This document shows, in pieces, positions 26,608 through 36,704 of a DNA stretch of 64,000 nt (position 1 is the stretch's first letter; every line of letters begins with the position of its first letter). The stretch lies in the NCBI GenBank assembly GCA_963837365.1, contig CAWIMW010000003.1:186001-250000 (forward strand). Direction: 5' to 3'. The DNA is from CAWBXL01 sp963837365 (GTDB lineage: Bacteria; Acidobacteriota; Terriglobia; Terriglobales; Acidobacteriaceae). The notes below the pieces were generated by a model that had not been told where the DNA came from, did no database searches, and saw only the letters and a list, made by a program, of their open reading frames with translations. Both the position numbers and the translations under genes were made by a program.

Positions 26608-27056
26608 CCGAGTCTCTCCCCAAGAAATGGAATGGTGGAGCGTACCACGAAAAGATTGATGGCGCTGGTGATGAGCACAGTCCATGCGAGGGCGAACAGC
26701 AAACCGTGATCGCCCTGTACGTCGATGCCCAGTATGATTAAGTGAAACAAAATCGCCCCCGAGACTGCGCCGATCGCCAGCAGGGACCCAAGCCAGCTAA
26801 AAGCCGGCCACAGAAGCAGAATGGCAGCGATCAACTCCATCACGCCAGAACCAATTCGCCCCCAGGGCTCAAGAAAGTTAAGCCCGATGCCCGAGCCGAC
26901 TTTGGTGAAGATGTAGATCGACTCAGGAGCACCGGTGAATTTGAAGAACAAGGTTTGCAGCAGAATCACGGCTGCGGTAAGACGCAGAATCCAGATCACG
27001 ATTGTTCCCGCCATGGATGTTCCTCGCTTCGCCGCAGTCATGGTTACGCTTTCCAT
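26604..27056 (-). CDS. DoxX-like four-helix membrane protein
   Basis: A protein of 150 residues with four hydrophobic helices (about 17-37, 65-85, 88-110 and 115-137), like DoxX/DUF4870-type small membrane proteins found with thiol or quinol redox systems. AGGAGAGG lies just before the ATG at 27056. It starts 13 bases after the YHS gene and overlaps DinB by four bases. A role in membrane redox homeostasis is inferred. Confidence 0.7.
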   Translation of the reverse strand: MESVTMTAAKRGTSMAGTIVIWILRLTAAVILLQTLFFKFTGAPESIYIFTKVGSGIGLNFLEPWGRIGSGVMELIAAILLLWPAFSWLGSLLAIGAVSGAILFHLIILGIDVQGDHGLLFALAWTVLITSAINLFVVRSTIPFLGERLG

Positions 27057-27069
27057 AGTCCTCTCCTGA

Positions 27070-27522
27070 CTACTTTCCGTATTTCTCGACCAGCCCCGGC
27101 CAGTTGGCGTCGGCCTTCTTCAGCCGGCCTTGCGGGTCTTGATTAAACTTCTCACGGACGTCGCGGTCGTATTGCAGAAGCAGGCGTCCGTTGAGAACTT
27201 CAAAAGCATCGGGTTCAATTTTTGCAGTATGACCTTCAGAAGCGGCGTAAGCGCAATATCCGCCAAACTGCGGCTCGTACTTGGAAGGATTCGCGTCAAA
27301 TGCGCTCTTGTTGGCTGCGGAGGCAAATTGATAGCGGGCGCCGTTGAAGGTGCTGACAAACTGCGAATTGCCCATCACCGGCCGGTTTTCCGTGAAATAA
27401 GCCACGGGGTCATAACCCTTTAGCGCAAGGCCGCTCTTGTCCACATTCAGCAGACTCTTGGTGGCGGCAAAAGAAATAGTCGATAAAACGGTAAACATCA
27501 CAATCGATAGCAGTTTTTTCAT
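27070..27522 (-). CDS. Secreted YHS-domain protein
   Basis: A protein of 150 residues with a signal peptide (KKLLSIVMFTVLSTISFAA). The YHS-type core reads LALKGYDPVAYFTENRPVMG then ARYQFASAANKSAFDANPSKYEPQFGGYCAYA. YHS domains are thought to bind metals. The ATG at 27522 has GGAG six bases upstream; a TTG two codons earlier is less likely. It is the first gene of the ten-gene minus-strand chain ending at 20434. Confidence 0.82.
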   Translation of the reverse strand: MKKLLSIVMFTVLSTISFAATKSLLNVDKSGLALKGYDPVAYFTENRPVMGNSQFVSTFNGARYQFASAANKSAFDANPSKYEPQFGGYCAYAASEGHTAKIEPDAFEVLNGRLLLQYDRDVREKFNQDPQGRLKKADANWPGLVEKYGK

Positions 27523-27717
27523 TGACAACTCCAGCTTGGTCTACGGATTTACTACGCTGTCAGATTGCGCAGGAGGGCGAAAGTTACAACCCAGGGCGGC
27601 GATGGTAAGGAGGAGTACAGAACGTAACTTTTTGGGGACGAGTGAATCTCAGTAAGCTTAAGCAATGTACAGCAACCGCGAAGCGGCGACAGATTGCCGC
27701 GGCTAGCACACAATCTT

Positions 27718-29829
27718 CTACGCTACGACCGCCGTATCTCGCGGCTCATCAGCCTTCTGGAAGATCTCCTCACTCAACACTTGCATGATCTGCCCCACGC
27801 TCCAGGCCTGGGCAAAGCACCCGCGTTCATATTGGGGTACGCTGCCATCGTAGATTTCGGAAATCTGTCCCAGGCACCCTTCGCTGAAGTGTTCTTCCAG
27901 CGGGCGCAGCAACTCCCGTGCGTGCTTGCGCGTCTTTTCGCTGTTCCCGTGGACTTCCAGGTACGCGGAAATAAAAGGACCCATCAGCCATGGCCACACC
28001 GTGCCCTGGTGGTAAGCAGAGTCGCGCTGATAGGGGCCGCCTTCATAGCGTCCCATGTAATTGGGGTTTTGCTCATTGAGTGTTCGCAGCCCGTAAGGAG
28101 TCAATAACTCCCGTTCGACAACTGCCAGTACTTTCTCCGCCCGGTCACGCGGCAGCATGCAGTAATGCAAGCTCACAGCGAAAATCTGATTGGGCCGAAT
28201 TGACCCGTCCGGGTTCCCGCCATTCACCACGTCATACAAACAGCCTCTTTCTTCATTCCAGAACACACGGTTAAAAGTCCACTGCACCAAAGAGGAGCTG
28301 GTGCGGAACCTCTTGACCGATTCCTGGTCGTTAAAACGCGTTGCCAAGTCCTCCATGACCTTGAGCGCATTAAACCAAAGCGCCTGAATTTCAACCGGCT
28401 TGCCCGATCGCGGCGTCACCACCCAGTCACCGATCTTGGCATCCATCCAGGTAAGCTGCACGCCCTGTTCGCCGGCATTCAGCAACCCGTTTTCCAGCAT
28501 GTGAATGTTGTAACGGGTACCGCGTACATGCCAGTCAATGATGTCCTTGAGCACTCCATAAAGCTCTTCGCGAACAAACTTCTCGTCGCCGGTGAAATCA
28601 AGGTAGGCCCGGACCGCCTCGAAGAACCACAAGGTGGCGTCCACAGTATTGAACTCCGGCGCCTCGTTGCCGTCAGGGAAGCGATTGGGCAGCATCCCTT
28701 GGTCGATGTGCTTGGCAAATTCATGCAGAATTCCTTTGGCGATATCTGCGCGTCCGGTGGGAAGGGTCAACCCCGGCAGGGCGATCATGGTGTCCCGTCC
28801 CCAGTCGGTAAACCAAGGGTAGCCAGCGATCACGGTGTAGCCGTCCCCACGCCGGGCAATAAATTGATCGGCGGCGAGCGCCAGCTGCCGCGCCAAAGGA
28901 TCATCCGCCGGAACTGAAGCTGCTATCTGCTGGCGGCGTGTGAGTTCGGTCGTGCGACAACGGGCAGCGTTGGCAACCCTTTGGGGCTCAGTCGAGGCGA
29001 TGATCGTGGCCGATTGCGTCTTGCTGATGTCAAAAGAGAAAACCGCCGGATTGAACAGGTCCTCGGTCGTATCCAACCCGCGCTCCGCCTCGGTTGCGTA
29101 AAAAAATTGCCGGTACCAGTCTCGATGGGCCTCGACCTGTGAAGCGTTGTGCGCCAGGTACAGCCGGGGTACACCATCATAGGGCCGCAAGCTGATCATG
29201 CCCGGTTCTTGCTGCAAGCTCGGGTCGAGCGCACCGTTTTCGTGGGTCAGGCTATGGTAGTCACGAAAAGCAATCAGCGGCCGGATTTCCAGTTTCAAAG
29301 CGGACTTCCGGGGGGCGTTCAATACCCGGTATTCGACAACAGTCGTATTGGAGCCCTGGGTCATGAATACAGACTTTTCGATCTGCACGCCTTCAACATC
29401 AAAGGTGAAAACCGGAAACGGATCAAGGCGGAAGCTGCTGAGAAGTTCAAATCCGCGGGGATGGATCGCGCCCTGATATTGATTGGTGCTCAGGTCAAAC
29501 CCCTGATCTCCGATGATCAGAGTCTCCTCCAGCTTGGAAAGGAGAACCATCCGGCCTACAGGAGGCTTGGTCGCCGCGGTAAGCAAGCCGTGATAGCGTC
29601 GCGTGTTGGCGCCGGTAATCGAGGCACTGGCAAAACCGCCGATGCCGTTAGTCTCCAGCCATTCGCGGTGAAGGGCCGCATCCAGATTGCCACAGATGTC
29701 TTTATTGAGCTGAATCATCGCTGCACCTTCTGGTACGGGCATCATGGCCCTTGGCTTATCGTCGAAAATGAGATACCGCTTGCCCTGAAAAGTGACAATC
29801 TCGTACTGGTAGGGTGACCGCTCGCTCAT
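27718..29829 (-). CDS. Amylo-alpha-1,6-glucosidase (glycogen debranching, GDE/GH133-type)
   Basis: A protein of about 703 residues. The N-terminal domain has EWLETNGIGGFASASITGAN and TRRYHGLL; the C-terminal (alpha/alpha)6 domain has AGYPWFTDWGRDTMIALPGL, FNTVDATLWFFEA and QVLSEEIF. It removes alpha-1,6 branches of glycogen-like glucan in the cytoplasm. The ATG at 29829 is chosen because upstream residues do not fit the family; no strong ribosome site is seen. It sits with glucose dehydrogenase and GH63 genes on the same strand, a glucan-use group. Confidence 0.88.
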   Translation of the reverse strand: MSERSPYQYEIVTFQGKRYLIFDDKPRAMMPVPEGAAMIQLNKDICGNLDAALHREWLETNGIGGFASASITGANTRRYHGLLTAATKPPVGRMVLLSKLEETLIIGDQGFDLSTNQYQGAIHPRGFELLSSFRLDPFPVFTFDVEGVQIEKSVFMTQGSNTTVVEYRVLNAPRKSALKLEIRPLIAFRDYHSLTHENGALDPSLQQEPGMISLRPYDGVPRLYLAHNASQVEAHRDWYRQFFYATEAERGLDTTEDLFNPAVFSFDISKTQSATIIASTEPQRVANAARCRTTELTRRQQIAASVPADDPLARQLALAADQFIARRGDGYTVIAGYPWFTDWGRDTMIALPGLTLPTGRADIAKGILHEFAKHIDQGMLPNRFPDGNEAPEFNTVDATLWFFEAVRAYLDFTGDEKFVREELYGVLKDIIDWHVRGTRYNIHMLENGLLNAGEQGVQLTWMDAKIGDWVVTPRSGKPVEIQALWFNALKVMEDLATRFNDQESVKRFRTSSSLVQWTFNRVFWNEERGCLYDVVNGGNPDGSIRPNQIFAVSLHYCMLPRDRAEKVLAVVERELLTPYGLRTLNEQNPNYMGRYEGGPYQRDSAYHQGTVWPWLMGPFISAYLEVHGNSEKTRKHARELLRPLEEHFSEGCLGQISEIYDGSVPQYERGCFAQAWSVGQIMQVLSEEIFQKADEPRDTAVVA

Positions 29830-29977
29830 AGTCCATGCTACCGCAATCTCAACGACCTTCAGACCGGGTAGGACGGGACGGCCCAACTTCAGTCGGGCCG
29901 TAAAAAGTTTCACATGTCGCTGCGCTTTAGCGCCTGAGGGACCTCAGCGGCCGGAAACCCTGTCCTCCTGACATAGG

Positions 29978-31081
29978 TTAGAACTCCGATACCTGACAGA
30001 ACACCTTAATGGCGCCATTAGGATTCGTCAGCTTGTTGAACAGTTCTTTGTAGTTGTCCAAGCCTTTCACCGGATCGGTCAGCAGCTTACCCAACCAGCC
30101 GGGATACTCAAGCTCCGCCTGCGACATATCCCGCACGCCCAACTCGAAGTACTCACGGTTGGCGTTCACGCTGCCCACCATCACTTTGTTGCCAAGCACG
30201 AAGTCCAGGTTGATACGGTCGGCCGGAATTTCAATCTTATGATCTCCGCCGGTAACGCTGGTAAGCACCAGCACGCCGTTCTTTCCCAGGGCCTGCATGG
30301 CATCAAATACGACGCCGGAATTACCCGTGGCTTCGAGAATCAGATCGAACGGTCCGTGTTCTTTAGCCGCATCGGCAATGGACTTGTCTTTGGTGGAGAT
30401 GTAACGTGCGCCCAGTTCTTCGATCAGATTGGCATTGAGATAAGGTTTCTGGGTACGCGCAATGGTGGTGACATCCAGCCCACGCAACCGCAAAACCATT
30501 GTGGCCAGCAGGCCAATCGTGCCCGCGCCCATGACCGCAGCCTTACGCGGCTTCCAGACCTTCAGACGACGCTGGATCTCATAAGCCTGGTAAATGCCCT
30601 TCTCCACGACGGTGGTGGGTTCGAGCAACACGCCGACATTCTTGAGACCCTTCGGCACCTTCACCACGAACTCAACATCGTCCACGTAATACTCAGTCAA
30701 ATACCCATGACGCAGGTTGATGCCGCGCTCGTAGTAAGTGCTGTCGGTGGTCATGTCGTTGGTACCGATGACGTCGTAAATACTGTGCCCGGGACGGCGC
30801 ACGGTGGCGACCACGTAGTCGCCGACCTTAAGCTCGGTGACATTGGAACCAACCGCCTCCACCTGGCCAAAGCCTTCATGGCCGATGATAAGGTAGTCAA
30901 ATCCCGGAGGCGCCGCGCCATATTCGGCGGCGTTGATTTCTTTGTCGGTGCCATCCACGCCAACGCGCAGGACTTTCACCAGCACGCCGCGGCCGTCGGG
31001 AACCTGGTCCAGAGTCGGCTTGGGTGCATTCTCCAAATGGACGGTATCGGGTTTGCCAGGAAACACACTGATAGCTTTCAT
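29978..31081 (-). CDS. Glucose 1-dehydrogenase, archaeal MDR type
   Basis: A zinc-type medium-chain dehydrogenase of about 367 residues. MKAISVFPGKPDTVHLE, VLRVGVDGTDKEI, IIGHEGFGQVEAVG and the nucleotide motif GAGTIGLLATMVLRLRG match the Sulfolobus/Haloferax glucose dehydrogenase group, which oxidises glucose to gluconolactone with NAD(P). AAGGAG is 8 bases before the ATG at 31081; an ATG two codons earlier is too close to it. It is placed between the two glucan-hydrolysing enzymes, consistent with using released glucose. Confidence 0.85.
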   Translation of the reverse strand: MKAISVFPGKPDTVHLENAPKPTLDQVPDGRGVLVKVLRVGVDGTDKEINAAEYGAAPPGFDYLIIGHEGFGQVEAVGSNVTELKVGDYVVATVRRPGHSIYDVIGTNDMTTDSTYYERGINLRHGYLTEYYVDDVEFVVKVPKGLKNVGVLLEPTTVVEKGIYQAYEIQRRLKVWKPRKAAVMGAGTIGLLATMVLRLRGLDVTTIARTQKPYLNANLIEELGARYISTKDKSIADAAKEHGPFDLILEATGNSGVVFDAMQALGKNGVLVLTSVTGGDHKIEIPADRINLDFVLGNKVMVGSVNANREYFELGVRDMSQAELEYPGWLGKLLTDPVKGLDNYKELFNKLTNPNGAIKVFCQVSEF

Positions 31082-31166
31082 GTGCATTACTCCTTTTAGG
31101 AAATCTAGAAATCGTCTGTGTCTACGTGGTGACAGCTGCCCCGGCTGGCAGCGAGCGTAGCGAGCA

Positions 31167-33893
31167 TTAGTTAAAGCCGGGTTTTTCCCGACTGACAGCC
31201 GAGGCGGCTGTCACCACACGAGGTTCCGCACTCGCCGGCTTCCTGTGGTGATGTGCCTCCCCGCTCTGCTGCATGAGCTTGGTCACCAGTCCAGTCCAGC
31301 CAGTCTGATGACTGGCTCCAATGCCTGCGCCGTTGTCTCCGTGGAAGTATTCGTGGAACATGATCAAGTCGCGCCAGTGGGGATCAGTTTGGAACTGTTC
31401 CAACCCACCGAACACCGGACGCCTTCCATTCGTGTCCTGCAAGAAGATCGACGACAGGCGTCGCGACAACTCGCCGGCAATTTCCCACAGCGTCAGCATT
31501 TTTCCTGAGCCAGTCGGGAACTCAACTTTGAAGTCGTTTCCGTAGTAGTGATGAAACTTTTGCAGCGACTCCACCAGCAGGAAGTTCACCGGAAACCAGA
31601 TCGGCCCGCGCCAGTTGGAATTCCCGCCAAACAATCCGGTGGAAGATTCCGCCGGCTCGTAATCCACCCGATGGTTCATGCCGTCTACGTCGAGCATGTA
31701 GGGATGGTCGTGATGAAACCGCGACAGCGCCCGAATGCCGTGCGGCGACAGAAACTCATTCTCATTCAGCATGTACTTCAGAATGGAGCGCAGCTGCCCT
31801 TCATCCACAATCGACATCAGCCGCCGCTCGCTCATGCCGCACATGCTCATGCTGGCGACATTGGCCGTCAGGTCGGGACGGTTCTCAATGAACCACTCCA
31901 TGCGCCGCTTGAAATCCGGCAGCCGGTCCAGTGCGTCCTGCTCCAATGTTTCCACTGCGAAGAGCGGGATGAGCCCTACCATCGAGCGCACTTTCATCGG
32001 GAAGTGGCTTCCATCGGGCTTCTTTAGCACGTCATAGAAGAACCCATCTTCGTCATTCCACAGCCCCATGCCGTCATGTCCGCGATGGCACATGGCGCTC
32101 GCGATGTAGATGAAGTGTTCCCAGAATTTGCTGGCAACATCTTCGTACGCCGGGTCCTCCTTGGCCAACTCCATCGCAATTGCCAACAGGTTGAGCGTAT
32201 ACATCGCCATCCAACTGGTTCCATCCGATTGCTCGATGTAGCCGCCGGTCGGTAGCGGAGCGCTGCGGTCGAACACTCCGATGTTGTCCAATCCCAGGAA
32301 CCCGCCCTGGAAAATGTTCATGCCCTCAGCATCCTTGCGGTTCACCCACCAGGTGAAATTGAGCAGGAGTTTATGAAAAATCTTTACCAGGAATTCCCGG
32401 TCCCCTTTGCCGTGGCGTTTTTTGTCAATCTTGTAAACGCGCCACGCCGCCCAGGCATGCACCGGAGGATTCACATCACCAAACGCCCACTCATAAGCTG
32501 GAATCTGCCCATTGGGATGCATGTACCACTCGCGCAGCATGAGTACTAATTGTTCTTTGGCAAAATCGGAATCCACCAGCGATAGCGAAATACAGTGAAA
32601 CGCCAGGTCCCACGCCGCATACCACGGATACTCCCACTTGTCCGGCATGGAAATCACATCGGCGTTATACAGATGGGTCCACTCATGGTTGCGTCCGTTC
32701 AGCCGTTCTGATGGCGGTGGAACTTGGCCAGGATCGCCATCCAGCCATTGCTTCACCACGTAGTGATAAAACTGCTTCGACCAAAGCATCCCGCCAAAGC
32801 CCTGCCGCATGACGTTTTTGGCGTCGTCGGAAAGATCATGAGGAATTACGGTGGAATAGTACTCATCCGCTTCGCGATGACGGAGCGTGAACGTCGGATC
32901 GAACGTGTCGAAAGCATCCATTCCCTTAAGCTCGGAATTGCTGAGCCGCAGGCGGACCACTACGGTTTCACCTGCTCCTACGTTTAGTTTGTAATGCGCC
33001 GCAGCCTTGGTCCCGGCTTGTTGTGGGTTGACGGCATTCATCATGCCCTGGACCACGTAATCGTTGATGCCGTCCTTCACATAAGGAGTCGCGTTCTCCG
33101 AGCCCCACAGCCGGTGAGCGTTGGTCTCATTTTCTGTAAAGAGAAGTTCCGGAGTTCCGTCACAGTGCAGCCAGCGATTGCCAAATGTAGGGTGATTCAG
33201 TTCGATAACCGGTCCGGCAGTGTTCCGCGAATGATGCAGCTCGGGGCGCGGGTCTTTGCTGCCCCATGACCAGGTATTGCGGAACCATACCGTAGGAAGC
33301 AACCGCAGATTGGCAGCTTCCGGGCCCCGGTTAGAAACGGTAATCTTGATCAGGATGTCTTCAACATCCGCCTTGGCATACTCCACCTGCACATCGAAGT
33401 AGCGGTTGTCCTGAAATACTCCGGTGTCGAGCAGCTCATACTCAGGCTGATGTTTGTCCCGCCGGCGGTTCTCTGACGCCAGCATTTCGTAGGGGAACGC
33501 CGCCTGCGGATACTTGTACAAATACTTCATGTAGGAATGCGTCGGCGTGCTGTCGACGTAGAAGAAATATTCCTTTACGTCTTCGCCGTGGTTGCCCTCA
33601 TTGCCGGTGAGGCCGTAGATGCGTTCCTTCAAGATGGGATCATGTCCATTCCACAAAGCCACAGAGAAGCAAATGTTCTGGTGACGGTCAGAGATCCCGG
33701 CCAATCCGTCTTCATTCCAGCGGTAGACGCGTGACCGGGCATGATCGTGGGGGAAAAATTCCCAAGCATTGCCGTGGGGGCTGTAGTCCTCACGGACAGT
33801 CCCCCAAGCGCGCTCACTGAGATAGGGGCCCCAGCGTTTCCAGTGCTTCTTGCGATCCGTCGATTCCTGAAGCCGGATTTCTTCTTGCGTCAT
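31167..33893 (-). CDS. GH63-family alpha-glucosidase-like protein
   Basis: A large cytoplasmic protein of 908 residues. KHWKRWGPYLSERAWGTVREDYS at the N-terminus, KWEYPWYAAWDLAFH, MYTLNLLAIAMELA, GMNHRVDYEPAESSTGLFGGNSNWRGPIWFP match bacterial GH63-like glucosidases/mannosylglycerate hydrolase relatives. It has no signal peptide. GGAG lies five bases ahead of the ATG. It likely hydrolyses alpha-linked glucose from a compatible solute or glucan and feeds the glucose dehydrogenase downstream. The substrate is not certain. Confidence 0.85.
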   Translation of the reverse strand: MTQEEIRLQESTDRKKHWKRWGPYLSERAWGTVREDYSPHGNAWEFFPHDHARSRVYRWNEDGLAGISDRHQNICFSVALWNGHDPILKERIYGLTGNEGNHGEDVKEYFFYVDSTPTHSYMKYLYKYPQAAFPYEMLASENRRRDKHQPEYELLDTGVFQDNRYFDVQVEYAKADVEDILIKITVSNRGPEAANLRLLPTVWFRNTWSWGSKDPRPELHHSRNTAGPVIELNHPTFGNRWLHCDGTPELLFTENETNAHRLWGSENATPYVKDGINDYVVQGMMNAVNPQQAGTKAAAHYKLNVGAGETVVVRLRLSNSELKGMDAFDTFDPTFTLRHREADEYYSTVIPHDLSDDAKNVMRQGFGGMLWSKQFYHYVVKQWLDGDPGQVPPPSERLNGRNHEWTHLYNADVISMPDKWEYPWYAAWDLAFHCISLSLVDSDFAKEQLVLMLREWYMHPNGQIPAYEWAFGDVNPPVHAWAAWRVYKIDKKRHGKGDREFLVKIFHKLLLNFTWWVNRKDAEGMNIFQGGFLGLDNIGVFDRSAPLPTGGYIEQSDGTSWMAMYTLNLLAIAMELAKEDPAYEDVASKFWEHFIYIASAMCHRGHDGMGLWNDEDGFFYDVLKKPDGSHFPMKVRSMVGLIPLFAVETLEQDALDRLPDFKRRMEWFIENRPDLTANVASMSMCGMSERRLMSIVDEGQLRSILKYMLNENEFLSPHGIRALSRFHHDHPYMLDVDGMNHRVDYEPAESSTGLFGGNSNWRGPIWFPVNFLLVESLQKFHHYYGNDFKVEFPTGSGKMLTLWEIAGELSRRLSSIFLQDTNGRRPVFGGLEQFQTDPHWRDLIMFHEYFHGDNGAGIGASHQTGWTGLVTKLMQQSGEAHHHRKPASAEPRVVTAASAVSREKPGFN

Positions 33894-33990
33894 GACTGCT
33901 CCTTAAAAGTTCCAAACTTTGTCATTCCGACAATGAGCGTAGCGAAGAGGAGGAATCTGCTTTCCTCTCCAGCACCCCAAGCGACTGTCG

Positions 33991-35019
33991 CTACTTCTGC
34001 TCAATTTCTATTGCGTGCCCATCCGGGTCACGCACCACAAACGCCTTGCTAAACCCCAACTGTGCATTGGGATTCGCAATCACCCCGGAGGAAACAAAAT
34101 TACTCCTGGCGGCCAACAGTTGTTGGGCGGTTTCCCCAGCATCCCTTGCCACCAGCATAGTCTGTCGATGAACCAGGTCGCTAGCCCTCTCATCCGAAGG
34201 AAACGGCTTTCCATCCCGCGGCGCAAGGTACTCCAGTAACTCAATCCCAGGTCCAGAGTCGGCCCGCAGTGCAGTAATCCGCAGGCGCACCCCAAACACA
34301 TTGTTAAGGTGCTCCTGCTCGGTGCCGTAGTTTTCGCTTTCTCCGGCCACATGCATCCCCAGTAAATCCCGATAAAACCTCAAACTTGCGTCAGTATCCC
34401 AAACCACGATTGCAGTATGGTCAATTCCCAAAAATAATTTGTCGGAGGGGCGATGCCACTTCGCAGGACCTTTATCGGGAGGGAACTGCAAGATCTCAAC
34501 CGGATGCCCATCCGGGTCCTTGAAATAAAACGCCCAAATTCCCCCGGCATTCTTGTTCCAATCCGGCAACCGTTGCGGCCCAGAAGAAGCATGCTCAACC
34601 TGGTTCTGCCGCAGCACTTTGTAGGCTTTATCCATGTCGCTGACGATGATGGCGATGTGCTGGAACCAGCGGTCGTTGCTGCGTGAATCGACAGGAATGG
34701 GACGGCCCTTGGGTGCAATGTATTCGTGGAGTTCAATAAACTCATCCCCCAGCCGCATCCTGACAATGCGGACCCGTGAACCAAAGATCCCTTCCAGTTG
34801 TTCGTAGCTATCATCGGCAATTTCGGTGTCAGATATCTTTTGAAAAGTCAGGACCTTTGAGTAAAAATCAACCGCCCGGTCCATATCGGAAACCGTAATG
34901 CCGATTGCGTCTACGCCCTGCACCAACGCCTGCTGCGCCAGGCTGGGAAATGCCAGGAGCGCTATACAAGCTGACAGTGCAATGCGTCTGTACCAACGAA
35001 ATTCGTTATGATTCTTCAT
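33991..35019 (-). CDS. Secreted double VOC (glyoxalase-fold) protein
   Basis: A protein of 342 residues with a signal peptide ending FPSLAQQ. It has two vicinal-oxygen-chelate units, about 35-160 (GITVSDMDRAVDFYSKVLTF ... IAIIVSDMDKAYKVL) and about 195-340 (IDHTAIVVWDTDASLRFYRDLLGM ... AFVVRDPDGHAIEI). Histidine and glutamate positions fit metal binding in both. Export of such proteins is unusual but recurrent in acidobacteria. The ATG at 35019 has GAGG close upstream. It is downstream of the GMC oxidoreductase on the same strand. Confidence 0.78.
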   Translation of the reverse strand: MKNHNEFRWYRRIALSACIALLAFPSLAQQALVQGVDAIGITVSDMDRAVDFYSKVLTFQKISDTEIADDSYEQLEGIFGSRVRIVRMRLGDEFIELHEYIAPKGRPIPVDSRSNDRWFQHIAIIVSDMDKAYKVLRQNQVEHASSGPQRLPDWNKNAGGIWAFYFKDPDGHPVEILQFPPDKGPAKWHRPSDKLFLGIDHTAIVVWDTDASLRFYRDLLGMHVAGESENYGTEQEHLNNVFGVRLRITALRADSGPGIELLEYLAPRDGKPFPSDERASDLVHRQTMLVARDAGETAQQLLAARSNFVSSGVIANPNAQLGFSKAFVVRDPDGHAIEIEQK

Positions 35020-35092
35020 ACGTGCCTCTAACTGAGAACCGGGAACAAAGAACTGCGAACTGATAAAGTTCCCTGATTTGTATGTCACACGG

Positions 35093-36704
35093 TTACGCCA
35101 AAACTGCCTGGGTACTGCTCATCGCCATAGATTCCTTCGAAACTCCCATACGATCCAACAAGTGATCTCCCACCCGCAGCGCATTGGCAATAATCGTCAA
35201 GGCCGGATTCACTGCCGCGCTGGAAGGGAAGAAACTTCCATCCACTACATATAGGTTGTCGAGATCGTGCGCCTTGCAATTCACATCCAGCGCCGAAGTC
35301 TTGGGATCATGTCCGAAACGGATCGTCCCATTCTGGTGGGCCACGCCTGCGAGCGGAATCCGTTGCCCGACGTACAAGTTGCGACCAAACAGCCCCTGAT
35401 GACATTCGTGGCCGTGGATGGCGCAGTTGGTCTGTTTCATTGCTTCTTTCAGTTTGACCTGGAGTCGATCGTGCGCCTCAATGTTGTTCGGCGTATACGA
35501 CAAAACAATCCTGCCATTCCGGTCCAAGGTCACGCGGTTGTTCGGATCAGGCAGGTCTTCCGAAGTCAGCCAGAAATCCAGAGAGTGCCTTCGCCATCAA
35601 TTCCAATGTGAAGTTGGGAGCGATAGCCGGAGCACCGGCCCGTAGGGTCACAGCATCCAATTTGCCCACAAAAGAGATGTGGCCCATCGGGTACGCCCAG
35701 TCTTTCGAGCCGAAATAAAAGTCGTTTACTCCGAGCGTCTTTTGAAAGATCGTCGGATTAGGGCACTTGGAAATGGCCATCACCACCGAGTTGGTATGCC
35801 CCATGTAGTGGCGGCCAACGATATCGGAGCTGTTGGCTAATCCACGCGGATGTTTATCATTTGCCGAACGCAGCAGCAGCGCAGCTGAGTTGATAGCACC
35901 ACAAGAAACCACAACCACATCGCCGGTGAAGCTCTCGCTTTTTCCATCCCGCTCGATCACCACTCCTTTGGCTACCCGTCCGGATGCGTCCGTCTCAATC
36001 TTCTTCACCAGGGCATTGGTCAGCAGTTCAACGTTGGGGTGTTTAACCGCCTCATCCACACACAGCACCTGCGCGTCGGCCTTGGCATACACCAGACAAG
36101 GGAAGCCATCGCAGGTATTGCAACGAATGCACTTGCTTTTCTGCGGGTTCTTCTCGTCGAGCATCACGCCGACCGGAACGTGGAATGGTTTGAGTCCCGA
36201 GCGGGCGAAGTCATCCGAAAGCTGCTGGATGCGCGGTTCATGGCTGACCGCTGGATAACGATAAGGGCCGCTGGCAGCGGGTTCGGTAGGGTCTTCACCG
36301 CGATTGCCGTGCACGTGATACAGATCTTCAGCTTGCGTGTAATAAGGCTCGAGATCTTCATAGCTGATTGGCCACGCCGGAGAGATTCCGCCGTGATGCC
36401 TAATCTCGCAGAAATCTTCTTCGCGCAGACGGAACAGTGCCGCGCCGTAAAACTTGGTGTTCCCGCCCACGTTGTAATTGGTATGTGGATGCAGGTCCTT
36501 GCCGTCTTTATCCAGCCAACCTTCTTTGGTGTTGTAGTGGCCATCGACATTGACCACCTTCGGGTCCCAGTTCGCCTTCTCACGCGGAACATAGTCGCCG
36601 CGCTCCAGAATCAGAATCCGTTTGCCTGACGGGGCCAGATGGTAGGCCAAAGTGCCGCCGCCTGCGCCTGTTCCGATGATGATTACGTCGTAGTGATTGC
36701 TCAT
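35093..36704 (-). pseudogene. GMC-family FAD oxidoreductase, single-base frameshift
   Basis: Two frames together make a complete GMC oxidoreductase of about 536 residues. The first (36704 down to about 35590) has the FAD motif IIGTGAGGGTLAYHL and VSCGAINSAALLL. The second (to 35093) has the C-terminal domain with HECHQGLFG and DGSFFPSSAAVNPALTI, holding the active-site histidine/asparagine region. In the intact frame MAK should be followed by HSLDFWLTSEDLPDPNNRV; one extra C in the pair at 35588-35589 (plus strand) breaks it. No other damage is seen. The start overlaps the aquaporin stop (ATGA). It could be an assembly error; if real, the enzyme lacks its catalytic domain. Confidence 0.82.
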
